In this document: positions 1-4,406 of the stretch, one piece after another
Layout: every line of letters begins with the position of its first letter
Numbering within the stretch: position 1 is the first letter of the stretch
Source of the DNA: Leptolyngbyaceae cyanobacterium M65_K2018_010
GTDB lineage: Bacteria; Cyanobacteriota; Cyanobacteriia; Phormidesmidales; Phormidesmidaceae
DNA length: 5,879 bases
Reading direction: 5' to 3'
Assembly (NCBI GenBank): GCA_015295885.1
Contig: DVEE01000471.1
Span: 1 to 5,879 of the forward strand
Notes under the pieces: model-generated
What the model saw: the letters and a program-made list of their open reading frames with translations, nothing else
Databases searched by the model: none
What the model was told of the DNA's origin: nothing
Position numbers and translations under genes: made by a program

Positions 1-168
1 AATGAAGGCCTTGCCAACAGGGCCAGTCATATTTACCGTATCGCCAGCTTTTAATCTGGGCGGTTTTTGAATCGCCGCCGGTCTTTGAGTGGATCCTGGA
101 GCCTGGGCCAACACCATGCCTGCTGAGGCTAAGCCTAAACTCCCCCCCAATACCTGCCGACGTCGCAT
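1..168 (-). CDS. LD-carboxypeptidase (peptidase S66 family), N-terminal part
   Basis: Partial gene running off the left edge; 56 codons are visible from an ATG at 166-168. The protein begins MRRRQVLGG, followed by a hydrophobic alanine/leucine stretch ending near ALA-type residues (VLAQA, about residues 19-23). This looks like a Tat-like or Sec signal peptide, so the mature enzyme is probably exported. Residues 37-56 (PPRLKAGDTV...GPVGKAF) match the conserved start of S66 peptidases, normally PPRLKPGDTVGLVSPAG. Known members (LdcA, MccF) cleave the terminal D-alanine from murein tetrapeptides or inactivate microcin C-type compounds. The catalytic Ser-Glu-His residues lie outside the window. 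The gene is divergent from the methyltransferase, with 59 bases between the two starts. No strong ribosome binding site is visible. The family call rests on this short motif only. Confidence 0.75.
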   Translation of the reverse strand, partial: MRRRQVLGGSLGLASAGMVLAQAPGSTQRPAAIQKPPRLKAGDTVNMTGPVGKAFI

Positions 169-227
169 AGGCGCTACTCTAAAATTCTGGGCATACTTCT
201 CTGCCGAGCATACACCGGAGCCATCCC

Positions 228-839
228 TTGACAGAATCCTCACCCGCTCCCCTTAACCCCGATGCCTGGGAACGTCGCTATCAGGAGGGTACCACCCACT
301 GGGATTTGGGCCAACCAGCCCCAGCCTTGAGGGCTTTATTAGAGTCTGCCGCCGCTCCACCTGCGGGGACTGCGATCGCCCTGGGCGCGGGGCGCGGGCA
401 CGATGCCCTGCTGTTTGCCCAACGGGGCTTTCAGGTCACAGCCGTAGACTTTGCCCCTTCGGCCATGCAGATCCTGGCTCAAGAGGCGGCCACCCTGAAC
501 CTATCCCTCAAGTTACTGGAACGCAATATTTTTGATCTGGTACCAGAGTTCACGGGACAGTTTAACTACGTGATTGAGCATACCTGTTTCTGTGCCATCG
601 ACCCGGCCCTACGCCCAGCCTACGTCCAGCTTGTAGCTGATCTGCTGGCACCCCAGGGTGAACTACTGGCGGTTTTCTTCACCCACAATCGTCCTGGTGG
701 CCCCCCCTTTGGGGTGACTAAGGCTGAGCTACAACAGTTGTTTGCCCCCTACTTTGACCTTTTGACCTTGGAGCCTGCCCTAGTCTCTGTCCCCTCTCGC
801 CAGGGTGAAGAGCATTTTGGCCGCTTTCAACGGCGTTAG
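228..839 (+). CDS. TPMT-family class I SAM-dependent methyltransferase
   Basis: A 203-residue soluble enzyme, the usual length for bacterial members of the thiopurine S-methyltransferase family, which also includes plant thiol/halide methyltransferases. Visible features: the family N-terminus WERRYQEGTTHWDLGQPAPA (residues 14-33) that caps the active site; SAM-binding motif I ALGAGRGHDA (51-60) with acidic D74 at the end of the next strand; the family block EHTCFCAIDP (117-126), where other class I enzymes have a DxxP-type motif; and NRPGGPPFGV (154-163). The start is TTG at 228. No in-frame ATG or GTG precedes the conserved N-terminal block, and a GGAG at 217-220 sits 7 bases upstream. A HIP1 site lies inside the gene. 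The substrate cannot be told from sequence; thiols, halides or thiocyanate are the family's usual acceptors. Confidence 0.88.
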   Translation: MTESSPAPLNPDAWERRYQEGTTHWDLGQPAPALRALLESAAAPPAGTAIALGAGRGHDALLFAQRGFQVTAVDFAPSAMQILAQEAATLNLSLKLLERNIFDLVPEFTGQFNYVIEHTCFCAIDPALRPAYVQLVADLLAPQGELLAVFFTHNRPGGPPFGVTKAELQQLFAPYFDLLTLEPALVSVPSRQGEEHFGRFQRR

Positions 840-919
840 GGAGGCCCCGTCTAGCCCCAAAACGTTTTCCGGTGGGGTTGCCAGGGGGAGCTTTGTGTAG
901 AGCCGTAAAGCAACGCCCA

Positions 920-940
920 AGGGGGAGGGGCTCTCCCCCT
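920..940 (+). other. Perfect 8-bp hairpin between methyltransferase and small gene
   Basis: AGGGGGAG (920-927) pairs perfectly with CTCCCCCT (933-940) around the loop GGGCT. No T tract follows on the plus strand (ACAATGG comes next), so a Rho-independent terminator is not well supported. A -10-like TACAAT (940-945) starts at the last base of the stem but has no recognisable -35 at 16-18 bases. The hairpin may help terminate the methyltransferase transcript or protect its 3' end. Confidence 0.4.
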
Positions 941-971
941 ACAATGGTTAAATTCCTATTGGACTTGCCCT

Positions 972-1187
972 ATGTCTGTTGAAACCGTTGGTAGCCCATC
1001 CCCGGAAGCCGATCGCATTCGCTCCGTATTAGAACAGCAGTTACCAGACATCATTGCCAGCTTTAACCAGGTGCTGCGAGAACAGTACGGGCTTACGGGC
1101 ATTAGCGTTGGCGGCTTTACGGTGGTGCCAGAGAGCGCCCTAGCGACTCGGGTGACCTGCAACCAAGAAACCTGCACCATTGGCTGA
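972..1187 (+). CDS. Small hypothetical protein, 71 residues
   Basis: I do not recognise this protein. It starts at ATG 972 without a clear ribosome binding site and ends at TGA 1185-1187. The first half (about residues 10-43, ADRIRSVLEQQLPDIIASFN onward) looks like an amphipathic helix pair. The second half contains GISVGGFTVVPESA and ends in CNQETCTIG with two cysteines five positions apart. There is no membrane segment or signal peptide. It reads in the same direction as the cupin gene 39 bases downstream, so the two may be co-transcribed. The reading frame is supported by third-position GC and by a more protein-like composition than the opposite-strand reading frame at 956-1252. The double-glycine followed by a cysteine-bearing tail invites comparison with ribosomally made peptide precursors, but no maturation gene is in view. 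Confidence 0.6.
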   Translation: MSVETVGSPSPEADRIRSVLEQQLPDIIASFNQVLREQYGLTGISVGGFTVVPESALATRVTCNQETCTIG

Positions 1188-1226
1188 TCGGGGATCGCCG
1201 GGGGTGGGGCTGAGCTAGAGGGGGTT

Positions 1227-1574
1227 ATGGCATCTTCCCGGCCATCGGGCAATCTGTTTCAAATGCCGGAACCGCTACCCGCGGCGGAGGTCTTGACCCC
1301 ACTGGTGGAAAGCCCACCCCTGCGAGTTGAGCGCATCCTATCCTCCGGTCAAACTACATCCCCCGGCCAATGGTATGACCAGACTGAGGCGGAATGGGTG
1401 GTGTTGCTCCAGGGGGAGGCCCTACTCACCTATGGGGATGATGCCAGGCTGTCCATGAAGGCCGGGGATTACGTGCTGATTCCACCCCACACCCGTCACC
1501 GGGTCGATTACACCAGTCAGGATCCTCCTTGTATCTGGCTGGCGGTGCATTTTGAAGCGCCAACCCCGCCCTAA
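1227..1574 (+). CDS. Small single-domain cupin protein
   Basis: A 115-residue protein whose core is one cupin barrel. Cupin motif 1 is seen as WYDQTEAEWVVLLQGEA (residues 49-65) and motif 2 as GDYVLIPPHTRHRV (80-93). The usual metal-binding HxH of motif 1 is replaced by Tyr-Asp-Gln, while the motif-1 Glu (E56) and the motif-2 His (H91) remain, so metal binding is possible but not assured. The C-terminal IWLAVHF is typical of small cyanobacterial cupins annotated only as 'cupin domain-containing'. The start at ATG 1227 has a GAGGGGG stretch at its 5' side; an alternative in-frame ATG at 1263 would still keep the domain intact. The role is unknown: a small-molecule sensor, isomerase or dioxygenase are all possible. 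Confidence 0.85.
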   Translation: MASSRPSGNLFQMPEPLPAAEVLTPLVESPPLRVERILSSGQTTSPGQWYDQTEAEWVVLLQGEALLTYGDDARLSMKAGDYVLIPPHTRHRVDYTSQDPPCIWLAVHFEAPTPP

Positions 1575-1800
1575 CCTAGCGGCCCAGTGCGGCCAGACAA
1601 GTATGGCTACCCGCCCGACTGCTGGGTTTCGAGCCCATAGCGCTGGGGGAACTTGGGTTTTGGCGTGATGCGCCATCCGGCCTGGGAACTTCCAGCCCGA
1701 CCCCGCTATCCTACGGATAAGACGGTCCTTCATGGGTTGAAGCCTTTGCCCTGGGGACAGCTCGGCTTTTGGCGGTGTAGCCCGGTGATTGGGGGGACGA
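1575..1800. other. Intergenic stretch upstream of the CAP gene, no gene seen
   Basis: This is 226 bases between the cupin stop and the chosen CAP start. It holds small inverted repeats only: TGGCG/CGCCA at 1661-1665 and 1671-1675, and CTGG/CCAG at 1682-1685 and 1692-1695 as part of a longer imperfect GGCCTGG/CCAGCCC. None has a T tract. I found no convincing -35/-10 pair. The reading frame on the opposite strand (1422-1892) crosses two genes and looks like a shadow. Confidence 0.5.
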
Positions 1801-2631
1801 GTGGGTGAATTACGCGACCATCGAAGGCCCAGGGTGCCAATTCCCTGGATCTTGAGCCTGACCATTGGGGTTTTGAGTGGACTGAGCTTCACCGTGGCCC
1901 TTCCCCCTAGGATCAGCGGTGGTACTACCCCGGCCCAGACCCATCCGGATCCCTTTGAAAATCAGGTCATGGTTTATGTTCTCAGCCAAGACCAATGGCG
2001 AGAGGCCCTGATCCGAGGCCGGACGCCGCGGCTGGTGGAGGGTCAAAGGACCTGGGTTTATCTGGTGGAGTTCCTGGATGGAGCCAAGGAACGCAGAGCC
2101 CACATTACCCCGGATCGCATTCGTACCATTCCGCAGGCCCAGGCCCAGGGACTCACTACCCATGTGTACGATCTGTCCGGTCAGGCAGGCATAGACGAAA
2201 TGCTCGCCCTCCACAACGACTTGCGGCAGCAGGTGGGGATGGCGCCCCTGCGCTGGTCTACGGACCTGGCGGACTCCGCCCAGGCCTGGGCGGAGTTTTT
2301 ATTAGCCAACCATGCCTTCTACCATAGTCCCGACCGGCGGCGACGCCGGGGCCGGGTGGGCGAGAACCTGCACCAGCGGTTGGGAGCCCCAGGTACCTCC
2401 TATGCCACGCCTGGCCGAGCGATCGCCGGTTGGATCAACGAAGGCAACTACTACACCTATGCCACCCATACCTGTGCGCCAGGCCACCAATGCGGCCACT
2501 ACCTCCAGATGGTCTGGGGGGAGAGTCGAGAGGTTGGCTGTGGCATGGCCCGCACCACCGATGCCCGCCGCGAGGTATGGGCTTGTCACTACTTTCCTGG
2601 GGGCATTGTGCCCAATCGACGCCCTTACTAA
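1801..2631 (+). CDS. Secreted CAP/SCP (PR-1-like) domain protein
   Basis: With the GTG start at 1801 the product has 276 residues. A signal peptide is visible: basic RDHRRPR (5-11), hydrophobic core about 13-34, then a Gly/Thr/Pro-rich region. Residues 52-125 form an N-terminal region I do not recognise. The CAP domain spans about 130-272: LHNDLRQQVG (138-146), H175 in FYHS, E188 in GENL, E214 in WINE and H233 in GHYLQMVWG, so all four residues of the family's metal-binding tetrad are present. VGCG (245-248) and WACHYFPGG (260-268) close the domain. Cysteines 225, 231, 247 and 262 could form disulfides, consistent with export. An unusual RRRRRGR run (179-185) sits between the His and Glu motifs. 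CAP proteins bind lipids, cell-wall material or metal; bacterial roles are poorly known. The start is uncertain: TTG 1789 directly follows a stop, and GTG 1834 has a better GAAGG site but would lose the basic signal-peptide region. Confidence 0.85.
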   Translation: MGELRDHRRPRVPIPWILSLTIGVLSGLSFTVALPPRISGGTTPAQTHPDPFENQVMVYVLSQDQWREALIRGRTPRLVEGQRTWVYLVEFLDGAKERRAHITPDRIRTIPQAQAQGLTTHVYDLSGQAGIDEMLALHNDLRQQVGMAPLRWSTDLADSAQAWAEFLLANHAFYHSPDRRRRRGRVGENLHQRLGAPGTSYATPGRAIAGWINEGNYYTYATHTCAPGHQCGHYLQMVWGESREVGCGMARTTDARREVWACHYFPGGIVPNRRPY

Positions 2632-2637
2632 CCCGGT

Positions 2638-2652
2638 GGGAATGGTTTTCCC
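2638..2652 (+). terminator. Weak hairpin after the CAP gene
   Basis: GGGAA (2638-2642) pairs with TTCCC (2648-2652) around TGGTT, starting 7 bases after the CAP stop codon. There is no T tract, so it is at best a weak or factor-dependent stop. Confidence 0.3.
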
Positions 2653-2745
2653 GTCCTATGGCTGAACCCTCCTCAACCCTAGATGTGGTCAAAGGTTGCA
2701 CCAAATCTCTCAGGTTTTGCTGGTAAAGGCGGATGGCTCAGCCCC

Positions 2746-2762
2746 GGCAGCCAGGGTCTGCC
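2746..2762 (-). terminator. Hairpin just after the DAHP synthase stop codon
   Basis: On the minus strand GGCAG pairs with CTGCC around ACCCTGG, beginning 2 bases past the TGA (2764-2766). No T tract follows. It lies in the 132-base convergent gap shared with the CAP gene and probably marks the 3' end of the DAHP synthase mRNA. Confidence 0.35.
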
Positions 2763-2763
2763 C

Positions 2764-3615
2764 TCAAAGGATCGCTAACTCGCGGCGGGGGGAAATGACC
2801 CGACGGCCGACCGCCGCCGCAATCGGGCGCAGGCTTTCGACCAGGGTCAGCATCTCCTCCAGGTCAAGGGCCTGGCGTGCATCGGACACCGAGGCGGCGG
2901 GCACCGGGTGACATTCGATGATTAAACCATCGGCACCCGCCGCGATCGCGGCCCGGGCTAGATCAGGCACCAGTTCCCGCTTGCCGGCGGCATGGCTGGG
3001 GTCTACGATCACAGGCAGATGGGTGAGTTGCTTCAGGGCCACCACTGCCCCTAGATCCAGCACGTTGCGGGTGTAGGTATCGAAACTGCGAATGCCTCGC
3101 TCACAGAGAATCACCTGGCGGTTGCCGTGGCTGAGAATATACTCTGCTGCCAGGATAAACTCTTCCAGGGTGGCGGCCAGTCCTCGCTTCAGCAGTACCG
3201 GCTGTTCGATGCGTCCCAGGGCTTTCAACAGCTCAAAGTTTTGCATATTTCGGCTACCCACCTGAAGCACATCCACATGGGCGACCATAGCCGAAATTTG
3301 CTCAATCGCCATCACTTCCGAAATCACTGGGATGCGGAGTCGCTGGCGCAGGTCATCGAGGATGCGTAATCCTGCTTGCCCCAGTCCTTGAAAGGCGTAG
3401 GGCGAGGTACGGGGTTTGTAAACGCCGCCGCGGATCGCTTGCACCGGTGCCTGAGCCAGGCGAGTAGCCACCTGTTCCATTTGTTCGGCATCTTCTACGG
3501 CGCAGGGACCGCCGACAATCAGTAGGTCGTGGCCACCGACCGTAGCAGTACCGCCGATGGTGACCACTGTGCGATGGCTAGGATCAGACTTGCGAGCTAG
3601 GGGTGCATTTTCCAT
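2764..3615 (-). CDS. aroF: 3-deoxy-7-phosphoheptulonate (DAHP) synthase, type I beta, catalytic domain only
   Basis: Condenses phosphoenolpyruvate and erythrose 4-phosphate to DAHP, the first step of the shikimate pathway to Phe, Tyr, Trp and other aromatics, in the cytosol. With the ATG at 3613-3615 the protein has 283 residues. Active-site blocks: GGPCAVE (35-41), KPRTSP (67-72), GSRNMQNF (120-127), LLKRG (141-145), CERGIRSF (171-178), DPSHAAGKR (205-213), IIECHPVPA (232-240) and SDARQ (244-248). The four metal ligands C38, H208, E234 and D245 are all present. There is no N-terminal ferredoxin-like domain and no fused chorismate mutase, the parts that provide feedback inhibition in Thermotoga- and Bacillus-type relatives. 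A longer frame opens at TTG 3654, but that extension (13 residues) has no recognisable content and family members usually begin near MxxAxLxxKSxPxxxTxV. Neither start has a good ribosome binding site. Two upstream attenuators appear to control it. The symbols aroF, aroG and aroA are all used for this family. Confidence 0.95.
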   Translation of the reverse strand: MENAPLARKSDPSHRTVVTIGGTATVGGHDLLIVGGPCAVEDAEQMEQVATRLAQAPVQAIRGGVYKPRTSPYAFQGLGQAGLRILDDLRQRLRIPVISEVMAIEQISAMVAHVDVLQVGSRNMQNFELLKALGRIEQPVLLKRGLAATLEEFILAAEYILSHGNRQVILCERGIRSFDTYTRNVLDLGAVVALKQLTHLPVIVDPSHAAGKRELVPDLARAAIAAGADGLIIECHPVPAASVSDARQALDLEEMLTLVESLRPIAAAVGRRVISPRRELAIL

Positions 3616-3664
3616 GGTGATTGCTAAAGGGAATGGGGATAGGTTGAGCGCCAATGGACCAATT

Positions 3665-3695
3665 CAATAAAAACCCGGAGGGGTTAGCTCCGGGT
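3665..3695 (-). terminator. Terminator 2 (attenuator) of the DAHP synthase leader
   Basis: On the minus strand ACCCGGAG (3695-3688) pairs perfectly with CTCCGGGT (3680-3673) around CTAACCC, followed by TTTTATTG. This is a classic GC-rich hairpin plus T tract, but it lies upstream of the gene in the same direction, about 60 bases before the chosen start, so it stops transcription before the gene. Its 5' arm is also half of an alternative helix with 3732-3742. Confidence 0.88.
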
Positions 3696-3742
3696 CAGGC
3701 TAGCAGGAAGTAGGAAACCCTATCACCAAGTGCCTGTCCCGG
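3673..3742 (-). promoter_or_regulatory. Attenuator 2: mutually exclusive antiterminator and terminator helices
   Basis: On the minus strand CCGGGACAGGC (3742-3732), lying in codons 16-19 of leader peptide 2, can pair with GCCTGACCCGG (3700-3690): five pairs, one A-A mismatch, five pairs. The downstream strand contains CCCGG, the core of the 5' arm of terminator 2, so the two structures exclude each other. A third, small helix CACCA/TGGTG (3747-3743 with 3728-3724) would enclose and sequester the antiterminator's upstream strand and has the leader's stop codon in its 3' arm. The gap from Tyr10 (ending 3759) to the antiterminator is 16 nt, so a ribosome waiting at the Phe-Trp-Phe-Tyr codons would leave it free, while one at the stop codon would cover it. 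Pairings were found by eye; energies were not computed. Confidence 0.82.
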
Positions 3743-3788
3743 TGGTGTAAAAGGAGCCGTAAAACCAAAACTGGTGGATAGAGCGCAT
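3723..3788 (-). CDS. Aromatic leader peptide 2 (21 residues) of the DAHP synthase gene
   Basis: Short reading frame from ATG 3788-3786 to TGA 3725-3723. It begins MRSIH; residues 6-14 read QFWFYGSFY; it ends TTGTGTW. Seven of 21 residues are aromatic (three Phe, two Tyr, two Trp), all three end products of the pathway started by the downstream enzyme. An AAAGG Shine-Dalgarno sits 8 bases before the ATG. The frame ends 27 bases before the 5' arm of terminator 2. Composition, ribosome binding site and position fit a transcription-attenuation leader peptide, which acts by being translated, not as a product. The last residue, Trp21, is odd: a ribosome waiting there would cover the antiterminator and so would favour termination. 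Confidence 0.88.
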   Translation of the reverse strand: MRSIHQFWFYGSFYTTGTGTW

Positions 3789-3828
3789 GATTAGAACCTT
3801 TGGAAAACGTGGATCAGGCCTTAAAACT

Positions 3829-3858
3829 AAAAAACCGCAGAAGCTATGCTCCACGGTT
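3829..3858 (-). terminator. Terminator 1 (attenuator) of the DAHP synthase leader
   Basis: On the minus strand AACCGTGGAGC (3858-3848) pairs with GCTTCTGCGGTT (3844-3833) around ATA, with one bulged T and two G-T pairs, running into T residues at 3834-3829 (the outermost two pairs use the first of these). It is a strong Rho-independent terminator in the direction of the DAHP synthase gene, 40 bases before leader peptide 2. It could also stop read-through from frr, but its 5' arm also takes part in an alternative helix with 3891-3900, which points to attenuation. Confidence 0.8.
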
Positions 3859-3900
3859 CATCAGGTAGACAGCACCAAAACTGCTCACAACCTGTGAACC
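3835..3900 (-). promoter_or_regulatory. Attenuator 1: mutually exclusive antiterminator and terminator helices
   Basis: On the minus strand GGTTCACAGG (3900-3891), in codons 14-17 of leader peptide 1, can pair with CCTGATGAACC (3865-3855): ten base pairs with a single bulged A. The downstream strand includes AACC, the first bases of terminator 1's 5' arm, so only one of the two can form. A small helix TCACA/TGTGA (3897-3893 with 3889-3885) would instead sequester the antiterminator's upstream strand and contains the leader's stop codon, the same arrangement as in attenuator 2. The gap from Tyr8 (ending 3918) to the antiterminator is 17 nt, against 16 nt in attenuator 2. Confidence 0.72.
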
Positions 3901-3941
3901 AGAGAGTGCCATCCAAGATAAAAGCCTGCAGGACAGAACAT
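3885..3941 (-). CDS. Aromatic leader peptide 1 (18 residues) of the DAHP synthase gene
   Basis: Short reading frame from ATG 3941-3939 to TGA 3887-3885, translating as MFCPAGFYLGWHSLVHRL. Phe2, Phe7, Tyr8 and Trp11 make 4 of 18 residues aromatic. It begins about 24 bases after the predicted transcription start. No good Shine-Dalgarno is visible upstream (CCTCGGTC precedes the ATG), which is the weakest part of the call, although many cyanobacterial genes lack one. Support comes mainly from position: its last codons form one strand of a 10-bp antiterminator whose other strand overlaps terminator 1. Confidence 0.65.
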   Translation of the reverse strand: MFCPAGFYLGWHSLVHRL

Positions 3942-3971
3942 GACCGAGGTCGACCAATTGAACTTATCTGC

Positions 3972-4000
3972 AATCTAACAAGGCTGGGGGAAGGCGTCAA
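3972..4000 (-). promoter_or_regulatory. Promoter of the DAHP synthase leader transcript
   Basis: On the minus strand TTGACG (4000-3995; five of six match the -35 consensus) is followed by exactly 17 bases and TAGATT (3977-3972; four of six match the -10 consensus). The start of transcription would be near 3965, giving a leader of about 350 nt that carries both attenuators. No comparable -35/-10 pair is visible between terminator 1 and leader peptide 2, supporting one transcript through both. Confidence 0.65.
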
Positions 4001-4008
4001 CCTTTACC

Positions 4009-4041
4009 TGGCGGGTAGCCTGCCAAGACGCTGAGTCAGCG
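4009..4041 (-). promoter_or_regulatory. Adjacent inverted repeats just upstream of the leader promoter
   Basis: CGCTGAGTCAGCG (4029-4041) is a perfect 13-base palindrome around a single central base. Next to it TGGCGGG (4009-4015) pairs with CCTGCCA (4019-4025) with one G-T. The palindrome centre is about 35 bases upstream of the -35 element, a normal place for an activator or repressor site. No regulator family is identified, and a role in the 3' end of upstream transcripts is the alternative. Confidence 0.35.
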
Positions 4042-4080
4042 CCTCCCAACGAGTCGTTCGCGGCGGCTCTAAATCTGCCC

Positions 4081-4116
4081 GAATTAAATAACCCCCAGGG
4101 CCTTGGCCCGGGGGGT
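4081..4116 (-). terminator. Probable transcription terminator downstream of frr
   Basis: On the minus strand ACCCCC (4116-4111) pairs with GGGGGT (4096-4091) and, past one mismatch, GGGCC with GGCCC, around a very tight loop. TATTTAATT follows (4090-4082): T-rich but interrupted. It is the strongest hairpin between frr and the DAHP synthase promoter and probably ends the pyrH-frr transcript, although it lies about 290 bases past the frr stop. Confidence 0.6.
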
Positions 4117-4376
4117 GGCTTACTATAAGTGGTTTGCTATAGATTGCGCGAAGGCGTTTTATCTGTATCCAGATTGCCCTGGATGACACCAGGAGTCACG
4201 AGCCTAAGGACCATCTTCACAGGAAATTGGCATAGGGCTGATTTCTTCAAGGTTTGGACAAAGGGCCTCCCATCGACCCCCATTCCTAGGATGAACCCTA
4301 AAAGGGTCTAGGCTCATCGCCCGGACCAGCTTTGAGCCACCCATCGGGTAGGCCGAGTTGAACCACCTCCCTAGCA
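4117..4376. other. Non-coding stretch downstream of frr; no gene supported
   Basis: Short reading frames exist on both strands (4129-4311 plus, 4004-4189 minus), but none has a ribosome binding site or recognisable protein content. Structure is visible: ACCCT/AGGGT (4295-4299 with 4303-4307, loop AAA) can be extended either by CCTAG/CTAGG (4285-4289 with 4308-4312) or by GATGA/TCATC (4290-4294 with 4314-4318). ATCCAG/CTGGAT (4167-4172, 4179-4184) and CCTGG/CCAGG (4178-4182, 4189-4193) overlap as alternatives. CTATA/TATAG (4123-4127, 4138-4142) forms another small inverted repeat. It may be a long frr 3' UTR or a small RNA. Confidence 0.45.
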
Positions 4377-4405
4377 CCGACTCCCCCTTGGCTCGAGTCA
4401 GTCGG
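4377..4405 (-). terminator. Hairpin directly after the frr stop codon
   Basis: CCGACT (4377-4382) is complementary to AGTCGG (4400-4405), and GACTC (4379-4383) to GAGTC (4395-4399), giving two alternative stems starting 1 base after the frr TAA. No T tract follows on the minus strand, so it may serve as a 3'-end stabiliser more than as a terminator. Confidence 0.35.
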
Positions 4406-4406
4406 G

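Noticed and set aside
859..868. AAAACGTTTT palindrome and CCCCA/TGGGG (855-859, 873-877) after the methyltransferase
   Set aside because: The palindrome is short and AT-rich and the stem has a 13-base loop without a T tract; not enough for a terminator or operator call.
956..1252. 98-codon minus-strand frame over the small gene
   Set aside because: It overlaps two plus-strand starts, has a low-complexity Ser/Thr/Pro composition and no ribosome binding site.
1623..1637. TGGGTTTCGAGCCCA, resembling a tRNA T-arm
   Set aside because: The stem is only four pairs with the loop out of register, and no acceptor, anticodon or D arm can be placed around it.
1422..1892. 156-codon open frame on the minus strand
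   Set aside because: It covers the cupin gene's 3' half, the gap and the CAP start antisense; it has no recognisable domain, and high GC explains long shadow frames.
1810..2214. 134-codon open frame on the minus strand inside the CAP gene
   Set aside because: It is antisense to a gene with a clear signal peptide and domain; its composition is rich in Gly/Pro/His with no motif.
3764..3883. Ten-base direct repeat ACCAAAACTG (3764-3773 and 3874-3883)
   Set aside because: The copies sit at different places relative to the two attenuators (inside leader 2, after leader 1), so it does not support a duplication origin and may be chance.
3846..4034. 62-codon plus-strand frame across the leader region
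   Set aside because: It is antisense to the promoter, leader 1 and terminator 1; no start signals or family resemblance. The RNA elements explain the sequence better.
4122..4143. CTATA/TATAG inverted repeat considered as a transposable-element end or a promoter
   Set aside because: It has no target duplication, no partner terminus in the window, and no -35 at a suitable distance on either strand.
4004..4311. Short frames at 4004-4189 (minus) and 4129-4311 (plus)
   Set aside because: No ribosome binding site, no domain, and they run across hairpins including the frr-side terminator.
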